From JBKHJZ01 sp046537875 (GTDB taxonomy: Bacteria; Actinomycetota; Acidimicrobiia; Acidimicrobiales; VFJN01): DNA of 10,395 nucleotides. A program made the translations under genes and the position numbers. Positions 1 through 10,395 of the stretch are shown one piece after another. The stretch is taken from NCBI GenBank assembly GCA_046537875.1, contig JBKHJZ010000120.1, positions 1-10,395 of the forward strand, in the 5' to 3' direction. Position 1 is the first letter of the stretch. Each line of letters starts with the position of its first letter. The notes beneath the pieces are model-generated. The model had not been told where the DNA came from and did no database searches. It saw only the letters and a list, made by a program, of their open reading frames with translations.

Positions 1-1604
1 GTCGGACCCTGAGCCCACGGGACCTCGCGCGACCGGCGGTCCGGACCCCATGCCGGCGGCCCGCTCGCCCCGGGCGCTGACGGCGGCGGCGGGGCCGCTG
101 GTCGATCCAGGTGGGACGGCGGTGCCGCGCCCCCCGGTCGATTCGGGAGCGGATCGGTGAACCAGGCCGGCAGCTCGTGCCCCCCGGGCGGGCCGCTCGG
201 CGCGGCTGGCGGATCGGCGTCCGGCGCAGCCCACTGCCAGAGGGGTGCGCCGGGCGGTGCGGCAGGTGACGGGCCGGCACGCTCGACCGGGTCGGCGGGG
301 GGTGGGCTCTCGCCCGCGGGCAGCCAGGCCGGGGACGCAGGTGCGCCTCCGGACAGGTCGGCGGGGGGTGGGCTCTCGCCCGCGGGCAGCCAGGCCGGGG
401 ACGCTGGTGCGCCTCCGGACAGGTCGGCGGGGCGGATGCTGCCGGTCGGGGCGACCGGCAGCGATGGATCGGCGGGCGCGTCGGCCGGAGGGCCGGCCGA
501 CGGCACCTCGTCGGCTGGCACGGCCCCGGGTGCGCCGCCCAGCGGCGCCGGAGCGCCGGGGGTGCCCTCCGGTGTCCACCCCCGGGTGGCGGCCGGCCCA
601 TCGGGACCGTCGGCCGCCGGCTCCCCGGGGCTGCGCATGGGGATCCCGGCCGACGGTGCGGTCGGTGGCGCCAGCGGCCGGTTGTCCGGAGTGCTCCCGG
701 CGCGGGGTGCCCGGGTGCTGGCGAGGCGATCGAGGTCGGCCTCGTCGAGCACCACGGGCTCGGTCGCGTCGAGCCCGCCCCTGCGTTGCGCGTCCTGCAG
801 AGCGCGGGCGAGCTCGCCGGCGCTCTGCGTGCGTTGCCCCGGTTGCGGGGCCATCGCCGCACGCAGTGCTTCGTCGAGACCGGGAGGCAGGCCGGGGCGC
901 TCGATCGCCGGAACGCCGAGCTGCAGGATGCGGAGGAGCAGCGAGGCGTTCGAGTCGGTGATCTCGGCCGACTTCTCGTGCGGTGCCCGGCCCACCAGCA
1001 GCGCGTAGATCGCGCTGGCGAGGGAGTAGATGTCGGTCGCCGCCGAGGTGGCGGTGCCCTCCAGCACCTCCGGCGGGGCGTGGTAGCGGATCGGGGCCAT
1101 CACGGCCTCGATCCCGGTCAACCGCGCGAACCGGGTGAGCCCGGTCTCGGAGAGCAGCGCTTCGCCGTGCGGGGCGAACACGATCTGCGACGGCGAGATG
1201 TCGCCGTGGACGATCCCCGACCGGTGGGCGGACTCCACCGCGCCCGCCAGGAGCACGCCGATCTCGAGCGCCCGGGCGATCTCGAAGGGGCCGTCCCGGC
1301 GGAGCAGCCGGTCGGCCGGGTCGGGCTCGAAGCGGTCCGTGACGATCCAGGGCGCGCCGGTGTCGCCGACGCCCCAGGCGTACAGGGTCAGCACGCTCGG
1401 GTGGACGCCGAGCCGCTGCGCGGCGGCGGCCGCGCCCTCGAAGCGGTCACGGTCGTCCGGCCCCTCGAGCGGGGGATACACGGTGACCGTGACCGGTCGG
1501 TCGAGCGCGTCGTGCCACGCGGCGTAGACGGTGCGAGCGACGTGATCCCCCACCGGGGAGAGGTCGCGGCAGTCGGGGATGTCCGGTGCCGATGTCCCAG
1601 CCAT
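1..1604 (-). CDS. PknB-like pseudokinase with Pro/Ala-rich repeat tail (C-terminus beyond window)
   Basis: The frame is open from an ATG at 1604 to the window edge (534 codons, no stop), so the C-terminus is missing. Residues about 15-290 follow the bacterial Ser/Thr kinase (PknB/Hanks) fold: VHGDISPSQIV at 132-142 is the catalytic loop, SETG at 152-155 replaces DFG, PPEVL at 177-181 is the APE-type motif, TDIYSLASAIYALLVGR at 190-206 is helix F. Key residues are lost: glycine loop reduced to G19, VAIK Lys is T41, alpha-C Glu appears to be A58, catalytic-loop Lys is S137, Asn is Q140, DFG Asp is E153. Only D135 remains. I infer a pseudokinase acting as scaffold or regulator, as known for the mycobacterial MviN pseudokinase domain. 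Residues from about 310 on are Pro/Ala/Gly-rich with a 22-residue tandem repeat; no membrane segment is seen before the edge. There is no clear Shine-Dalgarno; TAGATT at 1621-1616 could be a -10 box for a short-leader transcript. It lies 90 bp downstream of gltB in the same frame. Fold is confident; loss of activity is inference. Confidence 0.85.
   Translation of the reverse strand, partial: MAGTSAPDIPDCRDLSPVGDHVARTVYAAWHDALDRPVTVTVYPPLEGPDDRDRFEGAAAAAQRLGVHPSVLTLYAWGVGDTGAPWIVTDRFEPDPADRLLRRDGPFEIARALEIGVLLAGAVESAHRSGIVHGDISPSQIVFAPHGEALLSETGLTRFARLTGIEAVMAPIRYHAPPEVLEGTATSAATDIYSLASAIYALLVGRAPHEKSAEITDSNASLLLRILQLGVPAIERPGLPPGLDEALRAAMAPQPGQRTQSAGELARALQDAQRRGGLDATEPVVLDEADLDRLASTRAPRAGSTPDNRPLAPPTAPSAGIPMRSPGEPAADGPDGPAATRGWTPEGTPGAPAPLGGAPGAVPADEVPSAGPPADAPADPSLPVAPTGSIRPADLSGGAPASPAWLPAGESPPPADLSGGAPASPAWLPAGESPPPADPVERAGPSPAAPPGAPLWQWAAPDADPPAAPSGPPGGHELPAWFTDPLPNRPGGAAPPSHLDRPAAPPPPSAPGASGPPAWGPDRRSREVPWAQGP
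290..421 (-). repeat. Two-copy 66-bp tandem repeat inside the pseudokinase tail
   Basis: Copies at 290-355 and 356-421 are identical except for one base (a339 versus t405), followed by the first 11 bases of a third copy at 422-432. The unit is 22 codons, in frame, at about residues 395-438, and each unit contains ADLSGGAPASPAWLPAGES. The one difference is synonymous (CCA/CCT, Pro). A looser echo, LPAWF, occurs nearer the window edge. This looks like a recent in-frame duplication in a disordered, Pro-rich linker. Confidence 0.95.
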
Positions 1605-1651
1605 GTCCGACCGGGAATCTACAGCGTCGGCGAGGCGGGCTCCGGTTCTGA

Positions 1652-1683
1652 TGCGCCTCGCGCGCCGCCGCGCGCGAGGCGCA
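1652..1683 (-). terminator. GC-rich perfect hairpin after gltB, probable terminator or attenuator
   Basis: The arms TGCGCCTCGCGCGC (1652-1665) and GCGCGCGAGGCGCA (1670-1683) are perfectly complementary over 14 bp, with a 4-base loop. The structure begins 11 bases past the gltB stop codon and ends 47 bases before the pseudokinase ATG. No U tract follows on the minus strand, as is common for high-GC actinobacterial terminators. It probably ends or attenuates gltB transcription, so the pseudokinase may be only partly co-transcribed. Confidence 0.65.
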
Positions 1684-1694
1684 CCAGGCCCGGA

Positions 1695-6155
<4,461 letters not shown>

Positions 6156-6164
6156 GGGGCGCAA

Positions 6165-6169
6165 CTCCT
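6165..6169 (-). promoter_or_regulatory. Shine-Dalgarno AGGAG deciding the gltB start
   Basis: AGGAG on the minus strand sits nine bases upstream of the GTG at 6155-6153. The other in-frame GTG, at 6194-6192, has only GAGGG directly abutting it, too close to act as a normal ribosome site. This favours the shorter GltB. Confidence 0.6.
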
Positions 6170-6345
6170 GCGGGGCGATGGTGGGCAGGCACACCCCTCA
6201 GGGCCGTCGCGACGGCGCCGACCGCGTGATCGAGGCACCCGCCCGGGTCGGGCGATGTGGATCGGGGGCGTCTACCACGTCGTCGTTGAGCCGAGGCGGG
6301 CGCCGTTGCCCGAAGCCCCGATCGGGCTGGTCACAGAGTAGCGCG

Positions 6346-6400
6346 GGCCCGCCCCCCGGAAGCACACCGACGCGTCGGACCGGCCGCGCCGGGGTGGGCC
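6346..6400 (-). terminator. Possible composite terminator after the second SDR gene
   Basis: Starting one base past the SDR stop codon, three nested pairings can be drawn: 6346-6350 with 6396-6400 (5 bp), 6354-6359 with 6389-6394 (6 bp), and the inner palindrome CCGACGCGTCGG at 6367-6378. There is no U tract. Such pairings arise easily in GC-rich DNA, so its position at the end of the operon is the main support. Confidence 0.3.
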
Positions 6401-6401
6401 G

Positions 6402-7445
6402 TCAGGGGAGGTGCCGGAGCAGGCGCAGCACCCCGGGCTTGACCGGCGACTGGTGGTGGGATCCCGACCCCGATCCCAGGCCGTGCCGGTGGGCGAGGAA
6501 CCAGTCGTACGAGTCGATGACGGCCGAGGTGTTGGAGTGCTGTGCCCGCCATCCGAGCTCCGCCTGCGCGCGGGACGTGTCGAACCACAGCGACTCGCCG
6601 TAGAGGAGCCAGTGGTACGGCGCGAAGGGTGCGAGACCCGCCCGAGCCGTGGCGCGCATCGCCGCCCGGGCCGGGCCGGTCGGCAGGGACCGGACCCGTG
6701 ATCCCGTGCCGGCGTGGTCGACGAGTGCCTCGAGCGTCTGCCGCATCGTCCCGAACTCGGAGGCGCCGATGTTGTAGACGGCCGGCTTCTCCCGGTCGGC
6801 CGCCCGGAGGCAGGCGTCCGCCAGGTCGTCGGCGTGCACGAACTGGTAGCGGTTGTCGCCCCGTCCCAGCACGTACACGGGTGCCCCGGCGGCGACCAGC
6901 TCGAACAGCACGGCCATGATCCCCAGCCGGCCGTGCCCGAGGATCGTGCGGGGGCGCACGATCGTTACGTCGAGGCCCGCCTCCGCGGCGTCGCGGCACA
7001 GGTGCTCCGCATCGAGCTTGGCCCGGCCGTAGGCCTCGAGGGGCCGGCCCGGGGTGTCCTCGGTGACCGGGTTGCGCTCGGGGATGCCGAAGATGGCGCT
7101 CGACGAGGTGTGGACCACCTTCGCGACGCCGGCGCCCCGGGCCGCGAGCAGCACGTTGGCCGTGCCGGTGACGTTCACCGACCGGAAGAGCTCGCGATCC
7201 CTGGCGAGCGGCACCTGCGCCACGTTGTGGAGCACCACGTCGGCGCCCTCCGACGCGGCGTGGACGGTGGGCAGGTCGCGGACGTCCCCCCGGACGAACT
7301 CGATGTCGCCGGCAAGGTGGCCGTCCGCGCCGGTGGGCGGGTTGAGATCGAGGATGCGCACGCGGTCGCCCCGGGCGAGCGCCATGTCGCAGAGGATCGA
7401 GCCGAAGTACCCGCTCCCGCCGGTGACCAGCGTGGTCCGGGCCAT
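6402..7445 (-). CDS. NAD-dependent epimerase/dehydratase, extended SDR of 3-beta-HSD type
   Basis: A 347-residue extended short-chain dehydrogenase/reductase, predicted cytoplasmic, acting on a hydroxyl or keto group. Visible motifs: Rossmann TGGSGYFG at 8-15; D33 at the end of beta-2 (ILDLN), which favours NAD(H); GDVRD at 53-57; active-site TSSS at 113-116; catalytic Y139xxxK143 (YGRAK). The C-terminal substrate-binding part includes RYQFVHADDLADA and a typical AELGW segment, and ends in a Gly/Ser/His then basic tail. The ATG at 7445 overlaps the upstream gene's TGA as ATGA, implying translational coupling; an ATG further upstream (7472) would add nine residues and overlap more, so it is less likely. 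It is the last gene of the cluster. The fold and Tyr-Lys pair are clear; the substrate is unknown. Relatives include 3-beta-hydroxysteroid dehydrogenases, dihydroflavonol reductases, OleD-type 3-oxoacid reductases and sugar epimerases. Confidence 0.9.
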   Translation of the reverse strand: MARTTLVTGGSGYFGSILCDMALARGDRVRILDLNPPTGADGHLAGDIEFVRGDVRDLPTVHAASEGADVVLHNVAQVPLARDRELFRSVNVTGTANVLLAARGAGVAKVVHTSSSAIFGIPERNPVTEDTPGRPLEAYGRAKLDAEHLCRDAAEAGLDVTIVRPRTILGHGRLGIMAVLFELVAAGAPVYVLGRGDNRYQFVHADDLADACLRAADREKPAVYNIGASEFGTMRQTLEALVDHAGTGSRVRSLPTGPARAAMRATARAGLAPFAPYHWLLYGESLWFDTSRAQAELGWRAQHSNTSAVIDSYDWFLAHRHGLGSGSGSHHQSPVKPGVLRLLRHLP

Positions 7446-8506
7446 CAGAGCCGCTCCCCGTGCTCGATGCACCAGCGGATGCTCGCCCGCATGCCCTCCT
7501 CGAGGCCGACGGTGGGCTCGTAGCCGAGCTCGTGGCGGGCCCGCGAGATGTCGCAGGCGATCGTGTGGTTGAGCTCGCCCAGCACGTGGAGGGCCTGGAC
7601 GTAGCGGCCACGGCGCTGCAGGAGGGCGTCGGCCCGCTCGGCCGCCCGCGCCGCCAGACGGGGCAGCCGCATCCCCTCGGGCCCCGAGGTCGGCAGTCCC
7701 TCGGCCCGGAGCGCGCGTCGCACGGTCGCGAGGATCTCCCGCAGCTCGTAGGGCCGGGCGTCGGCCACCCAGTAGAGGTTGCCGGGCGCCTTGTCGGCGA
7801 CCTCGGCCCGCAGCAGTCCCTGGACGAGGTTGTCGGTGTACACCATCGATCGCCGCTGGCTGCCATCCCCCACCAGCGGGAAGCGACCGCGTCGCACGGC
7901 GTGGAAGAACCGGCTCTGCCGGGGCGGCTGGTGCGGTCCGTAGAACCAGGGCGCACGCACGATCACCGCGGGGAGGTCGCCGCGGTCGCCGGCCGTCCGA
8001 ACGATCTGCTCGGCTTCCAGCTTCGACTGGCCGTAGCCGAGGTAGGGGTCGTACGGGGCGTCCTCGTCGAAGAGCTCGTCGGGGGCTGCGTTCACCCCCA
8101 CGGGCGAGGTCGACGAGACGTGGACGAACCGGGCGGCGCCGGTGCGCCGGGCCCGGTCGACCATGATCTGCGTGCCGCCGACGTTCACGTCGAAGAGCTC
8201 GCGGGTCGACGAGGCGGGGTGGATGACCGCGGCCGCGTGGAAGACGGTGGCCCCGGTTCCGACGTCCTCGAAGAGCCGGTCGACGGCGGCCGGATCACGG
8301 ATGTCGCCGACGACCGCGTCGACGGTGGGGGAGATCACGGAGAGCGTGGCCGCCTGGTCGGCGGACGTCACCAGGCAGCGCAGCCGCTCCCGGCTGCCCG
8401 CCAGGCGACGGAGCAGGTTCTGCCCGAGCCAGCCCGCGGCGCCGGTGATCACCGCCGTCGCGGCGGGCGGGCTCGTGGGGATGCCGTCTGTGTGGAGTGA
8501 GCTCAC
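7445..8506 (-). CDS. Extended SDR, NAD(P)-dependent epimerase/dehydratase (3-beta-HSD-like)
   Basis: A 353-residue extended SDR starting at GTG 8506; a weak AGG lies about five bases upstream. The Rossmann motif TGAAGWLG is at 21-28, GDIRD at 67-71, the active-site SST at 131-133, and the catalytic pair is Y158xxxK162 (YGQSK). Beta-2 ends in CLVTSADQ without the usual Asp, so NADP(H) may be preferred, unlike the neighbouring SDR. Near the C-terminus, ARHELGYEPTVGLEEGMRA matches the substrate-domain end of 3-beta-HSD and epimerase relatives. No signal peptide or membrane segment is evident. Its stop overlaps the next SDR start (ATGA), and it lies 105 bp after the GMC oxidoreductase gene. The two SDRs share fold and motifs but are well diverged, so they are probably successive or alternative steps, not a fresh duplication. 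Substrate unknown. Confidence 0.9.
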   Translation of the reverse strand: MSSLHTDGIPTSPPAATAVITGAAGWLGQNLLRRLAGSRERLRCLVTSADQAATLSVISPTVDAVVGDIRDPAAVDRLFEDVGTGATVFHAAAVIHPASSTRELFDVNVGGTQIMVDRARRTGAARFVHVSSTSPVGVNAAPDELFDEDAPYDPYLGYGQSKLEAEQIVRTAGDRGDLPAVIVRAPWFYGPHQPPRQSRFFHAVRRGRFPLVGDGSQRRSMVYTDNLVQGLLRAEVADKAPGNLYWVADARPYELREILATVRRALRAEGLPTSGPEGMRLPRLAARAAERADALLQRRGRYVQALHVLGELNHTIACDISRARHELGYEPTVGLEEGMRASIRWCIEHGERL

Positions 8507-8611
8507 GGGTACCTGTCGACGTCGCAGCGGATGGGGTCGGGGTGGGCCGTCGGTGGGGAGCCGGCCGGTGCGAAGGCCGCGGGCGGGCCCGCCACCCCGC
8601 GGCCGGCCGGT
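8507..8611 (-). other. Intercistronic gap with GC hairpin between the GMC and first SDR genes
   Basis: A 9-bp perfect stem (8575-8583 with 8596-8604, loop 12 bases) begins seven bases past the GMC stop codon. An outer pairing of CCGGCCGG at 8561-8568 with 8603-8610 is an alternative fold. There is no U tract. It could be an intra-operon attenuator or mRNA-stability element, or a weak terminator that splits the operon. No coding potential is seen here. Confidence 0.4.
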
Positions 8612-10048
8612 TCAGGGCGCGCCGGGCACCTCGGCGAGGAACTGGGCGCAGTTGCGGGCGGCGATCGCCATGATCGCCGCCTGGGGGTTGACGCCCGGGG
8701 CCTCGGGCACGAGCGCACCGTCGTTGACCCGCAGGTTCGAACAGCCCCAGACCCGTCCGTAGCTGTCGGCCCCGGCCCGCGTGCGGTCCTCGCCCATCCG
8801 GATGCTGGAGGTGAGGTGGACCGTGATCAGGTTGGCCCGGGCACGGGTGACGCTGTCCCACCAGGCGCCGAGCTCGTCGTGGCTGCGGACGACGGGACCG
8901 CCGACCACCGACGGGTGCAGCTCGGTGGCGCCGGCTGCCAGCAGCAGCTCGCCCAGGTGGACGAGCCCGCGGGCCAGGCGGCTTAGGTCGCCCTCGGTGA
9001 GCGAGTAGGTGACCACCGGGGATCGCAGCCCCGGCACCGCCAGCACGCGCCCGCTGCCCTCGCTGCGGATCGCCGCGTAGTACACCGAGATGTTCTCCCA
9101 CTCCGCCATCGCGTCCCCGTAGGGCTCGCCGGTGTCGGCGAGCGCCATCGCGACGTGCCCCTTGCGGCTGGCGGAGCCGCCGATGGCGACGAACGGGGAG
9201 AACTCGGTGATCCGGTGCATCGGCACCTCGCCGTGATCGACGGGGTGCGGGAACCGGGCGGCCACCTTGATGGTCGGGTGCATCTTCAGGCCGGTGCCGA
9301 TGTTGCGCCGGATGCCGCTGCGCTGGAGCAGCGCGGGGCTGTGGACGGCTCCCGCGCACACGAAGACGTGATCGGCATGGATGGTGAGCTCCTCGACGCC
9401 GCCACCGGGGTGGGTCCGCCGGCAGCGGGCGGCCACGATGCGGTCGTGCCGGCGCACCAGCCGCACCACCCGGCAATCGGGGATGATCGTGGCGCCCGCG
9501 GCCAACGCCCGGGGGAGCACCGTGCGGGACATGGTCTGCTTGACGCCCCGTCCGTCGGCGTCGTAGCTGAACACCCGGGCGAACTCCACGTTGCGCCAGC
9601 CCAGCTTGGTGGCCCCCCGCTCGAGAGCGGCCGACGACGGCGGCGGTGCGCCGGGCACGGTGGTCACCGCCAGCTGGTGCTCGACCCGGTCGGCGTAGTG
9701 GTCGAGCTCCCCGGGGGAGAACCCGTCGATGCGGTAGGAGCGGCGCCACTCCTCGGCCAGGTGGTGGGGCAGCCGGTGGTAGAGCCCGCTGTTGATCTCC
9801 GTGCTGCCGCCGACGCAGCGGCCCTCGGCGTAGGCGATGGCCGGGTTCCCCAGGGCGGCCGCCAGCCCGTGGTGGCGGTACTTCGCCACCATCTCGTCCA
9901 GCGAGAACGGCTCGAGCGCGTCCGGGTCGATCCACGGTCCCTCCTCGACCACGGTCACGGTGCGCCCCCCGGTGGCGAGCTCCGCGGCCGTGATGGCGCC
10001 ACCGGCCCCCGACCCCACGACCAGCACGTCGGTCGCGATGTCGCCCAT
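8612..10048 (-). CDS. FAD-dependent GMC-family alcohol oxidoreductase
   Basis: A 478-residue glucose-methanol-choline (GMC) oxidoreductase that should oxidise an alcohol using FAD. Visible: dinucleotide-binding VVGSGAGG at 10-17, E35/E36 at the end of beta-2 for the ribose, the GMC signature EGRCVGGSTEINSGLYH at 75-91, a FAD-domain VFVCAGAVHSPALLQRSGI stretch, and the C-terminal active site H411 (HLTSSIRMG) with N454 (GVNPQAA). By family knowledge a His-Asn pair is the choline-oxidase and long-chain-alcohol-oxidase type, whereas glucose oxidase uses His-His. There is no Tat or Sec signal, so it is predicted cytoplasmic. ATG 10048 overlaps the upstream stop as TGATG; GTG 10051 one codon earlier is an alternative (GTGA overlap). 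It is coupled to the small helical gene and followed by two SDRs. Physiological substrate and electron acceptor (oxygen or a carrier) cannot be read from sequence; cholesterol-oxidase-like and long-chain fatty-alcohol activity are both possible. Confidence 0.92.
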   Translation of the reverse strand: MGDIATDVLVVGSGAGGAITAAELATGGRTVTVVEEGPWIDPDALEPFSLDEMVAKYRHHGLAAALGNPAIAYAEGRCVGGSTEINSGLYHRLPHHLAEEWRRSYRIDGFSPGELDHYADRVEHQLAVTTVPGAPPPSSAALERGATKLGWRNVEFARVFSYDADGRGVKQTMSRTVLPRALAAGATIIPDCRVVRLVRRHDRIVAARCRRTHPGGGVEELTIHADHVFVCAGAVHSPALLQRSGIRRNIGTGLKMHPTIKVAARFPHPVDHGEVPMHRITEFSPFVAIGGSASRKGHVAMALADTGEPYGDAMAEWENISVYYAAIRSEGSGRVLAVPGLRSPVVTYSLTEGDLSRLARGLVHLGELLLAAGATELHPSVVGGPVVRSHDELGAWWDSVTRARANLITVHLTSSIRMGEDRTRAGADSYGRVWGCSNLRVNDGALVPEAPGVNPQAAIMAIAARNCAQFLAEVPGAP

Positions 10049-10380
10049 CACGCGGCGCCCCGGGGGGCGAGCTCGTGCTCGGCGAACACCACCAGCGACT
10101 TCATCAGCCTGACGTACTGGCGGACGACGCCGATCCGGCTGGCCTCCCAGGCGTCGAGGTGCTCGCGGAGCGCGGAGCGGTCGCCCGACGGGAGCCGGCC
10201 CAGTCCCCGCAGCGCCGCGACGTACGCACCGAGGAGCAGGGACTCGCCCGCCACGCCGGCGCGGAGGTGCTCCGGCATGTCGCGCAGCGACCCGTCGACG
10301 AACGCCTCCACCGACGACCGGACCTGTGGGTCGCCGGAATCGGTGAGGGCTCCGACGACCTCACGCTCCAACCAGAGCAT
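10048..10380 (-). CDS. Small helical protein, probable partner of the GMC oxidoreductase (5' end uncertain)
   Basis: At least 110 residues, predicted almost entirely alpha-helical, with no cofactor motif, signal peptide or membrane span. The frame stays open through the five codons upstream to the window edge, and no Shine-Dalgarno precedes the ATG at 10380, so the true start may lie outside. The pattern LREHLDAWEASR (71-82) followed by a basic/hydrophobic helix VRQYVRLMKSLVVFAEHE (86-103) resembles, by eye, the helical region that precedes the FAD domain in plant and yeast long-chain alcohol oxidases. Its TGA overlaps the GMC start codon, so the two are probably made in equal amounts. I infer a small subunit or chaperone-like partner of the GMC enzyme. 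An alternative is a distant relative of gluconate 2-dehydrogenase subunit 3. That it is a real gene is well supported by the overlap; its function is only inferred. Confidence 0.65.
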   Translation of the reverse strand: MLWLEREVVGALTDSGDPQVRSSVEAFVDGSLRDMPEHLRAGVAGESLLLGAYVAALRGLGRLPSGDRSALREHLDAWEASRIGVVRQYVRLMKSLVVFAEHELAPRGAA

Positions 10381-10395
10381 GAGGGGTGAGCCTAG

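Larger units (their letters stand above)
6156..6401. other. Non-coding leader between the SDR operon and gltB
   Basis: These 246 bases hold no supported gene. They should contain the gltB promoter, but I could not find a convincing -35/-10 pair on the minus strand. They contain a 14-bp perfect palindrome at 6203-6216 (GCCGTCGCGACGGC), 48 bases upstream of the chosen gltB start, a 10-bp palindrome at 6317-6326, and terminator-like complementarity just after the upstream gene. I recognise no riboswitch or T-box. Confidence 0.6.

Noticed and set aside
290..432. CRISPR-like or transposon-end repeat
   Set aside because: There are two contiguous copies with no spacers, and they are exactly in frame with coding sequence, so this is a coding tandem duplication.
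157..1008. Plus-strand 283-codon Gly/Ser/Ala-rich frame containing the repeat
   Set aside because: It is the complement of the pseudokinase tail. The minus-strand frame continues unbroken from a real kinase fold, and the single difference between repeat copies is synonymous in that frame.
1616..1621. TAGATT as a firm -10 promoter box for the pseudokinase
   Set aside because: It matches TANNNT and lies 11 bases before the ATG, but no -35 element is present at the proper spacing, so it is only mentioned as a possibility.
6331..7956. Minus-strand 541-codon frame crossing both SDR genes
   Set aside because: It is an off-frame shadow: the two SDR frames carry full Rossmann and YxxxK motifs, while this frame is Arg/Pro-rich without motifs.
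8295..9935. Minus-strand 546-codon frame across the GMC and first SDR genes
   Set aside because: It is a shifted frame with no motif; the GMC frame has the complete FAD and active-site signatures.

Overview
The window is very GC-rich, with strong G/C preference at third codon positions, and every gene I can support lies on the minus strand. Gene style (GTG starts, short overlaps, GC-only hairpins without U tracts, a PknB-like kinase fold with a Pro/Ala-rich tail) suggests a high-GC actinobacterium, possibly an acidimicrobium or relative. The class is inference; there is no rRNA or other phylogenetic marker.

Read in the direction of transcription (right to left), the first unit is a tight four-gene cluster, 10380 to 6402. 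It contains a small all-helical protein whose stop overlaps the start of an FAD-dependent GMC-family alcohol oxidoreductase, then after a 105 bp gap with a GC hairpin, two extended short-chain dehydrogenases (SDRs) of the 3-beta-HSD/epimerase type that overlap as ATGA. The small protein resembles the N-terminal helical domain that precedes the FAD domain in plant and yeast long-chain alcohol oxidases, so the first two genes look like a split version of that enzyme. Together the four genes look like a redox pathway on a hydroxylated lipid or isoprenoid-like substrate; the substrate cannot be read from the sequence.

A non-coding leader (6156-6401) separates this cluster from gltB, the large subunit of glutamate synthase (1695-6155). 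It has its N-terminal nucleophile Cys, FMN domain, 3Fe-4S cysteines and GXGXG domain. The small subunit gene gltD is not adjacent.

A 14-bp perfect hairpin follows gltB. After it begins a second, easily missed gene (1604 to beyond base 1) encoding a PknB-like kinase fold. Nearly all ATP-binding residues are replaced: glycine loop, VAIK lysine, alpha-C Glu, the Lys and Asn of HRDxKPxxN, and the DFG Asp. It is therefore a predicted pseudokinase. It has a long Pro/Ala-rich tail containing an exact 22-residue tandem duplication and leaves the window before its stop codon.

No tRNA, rRNA, CRISPR array, insertion sequence or attachment site was seen.
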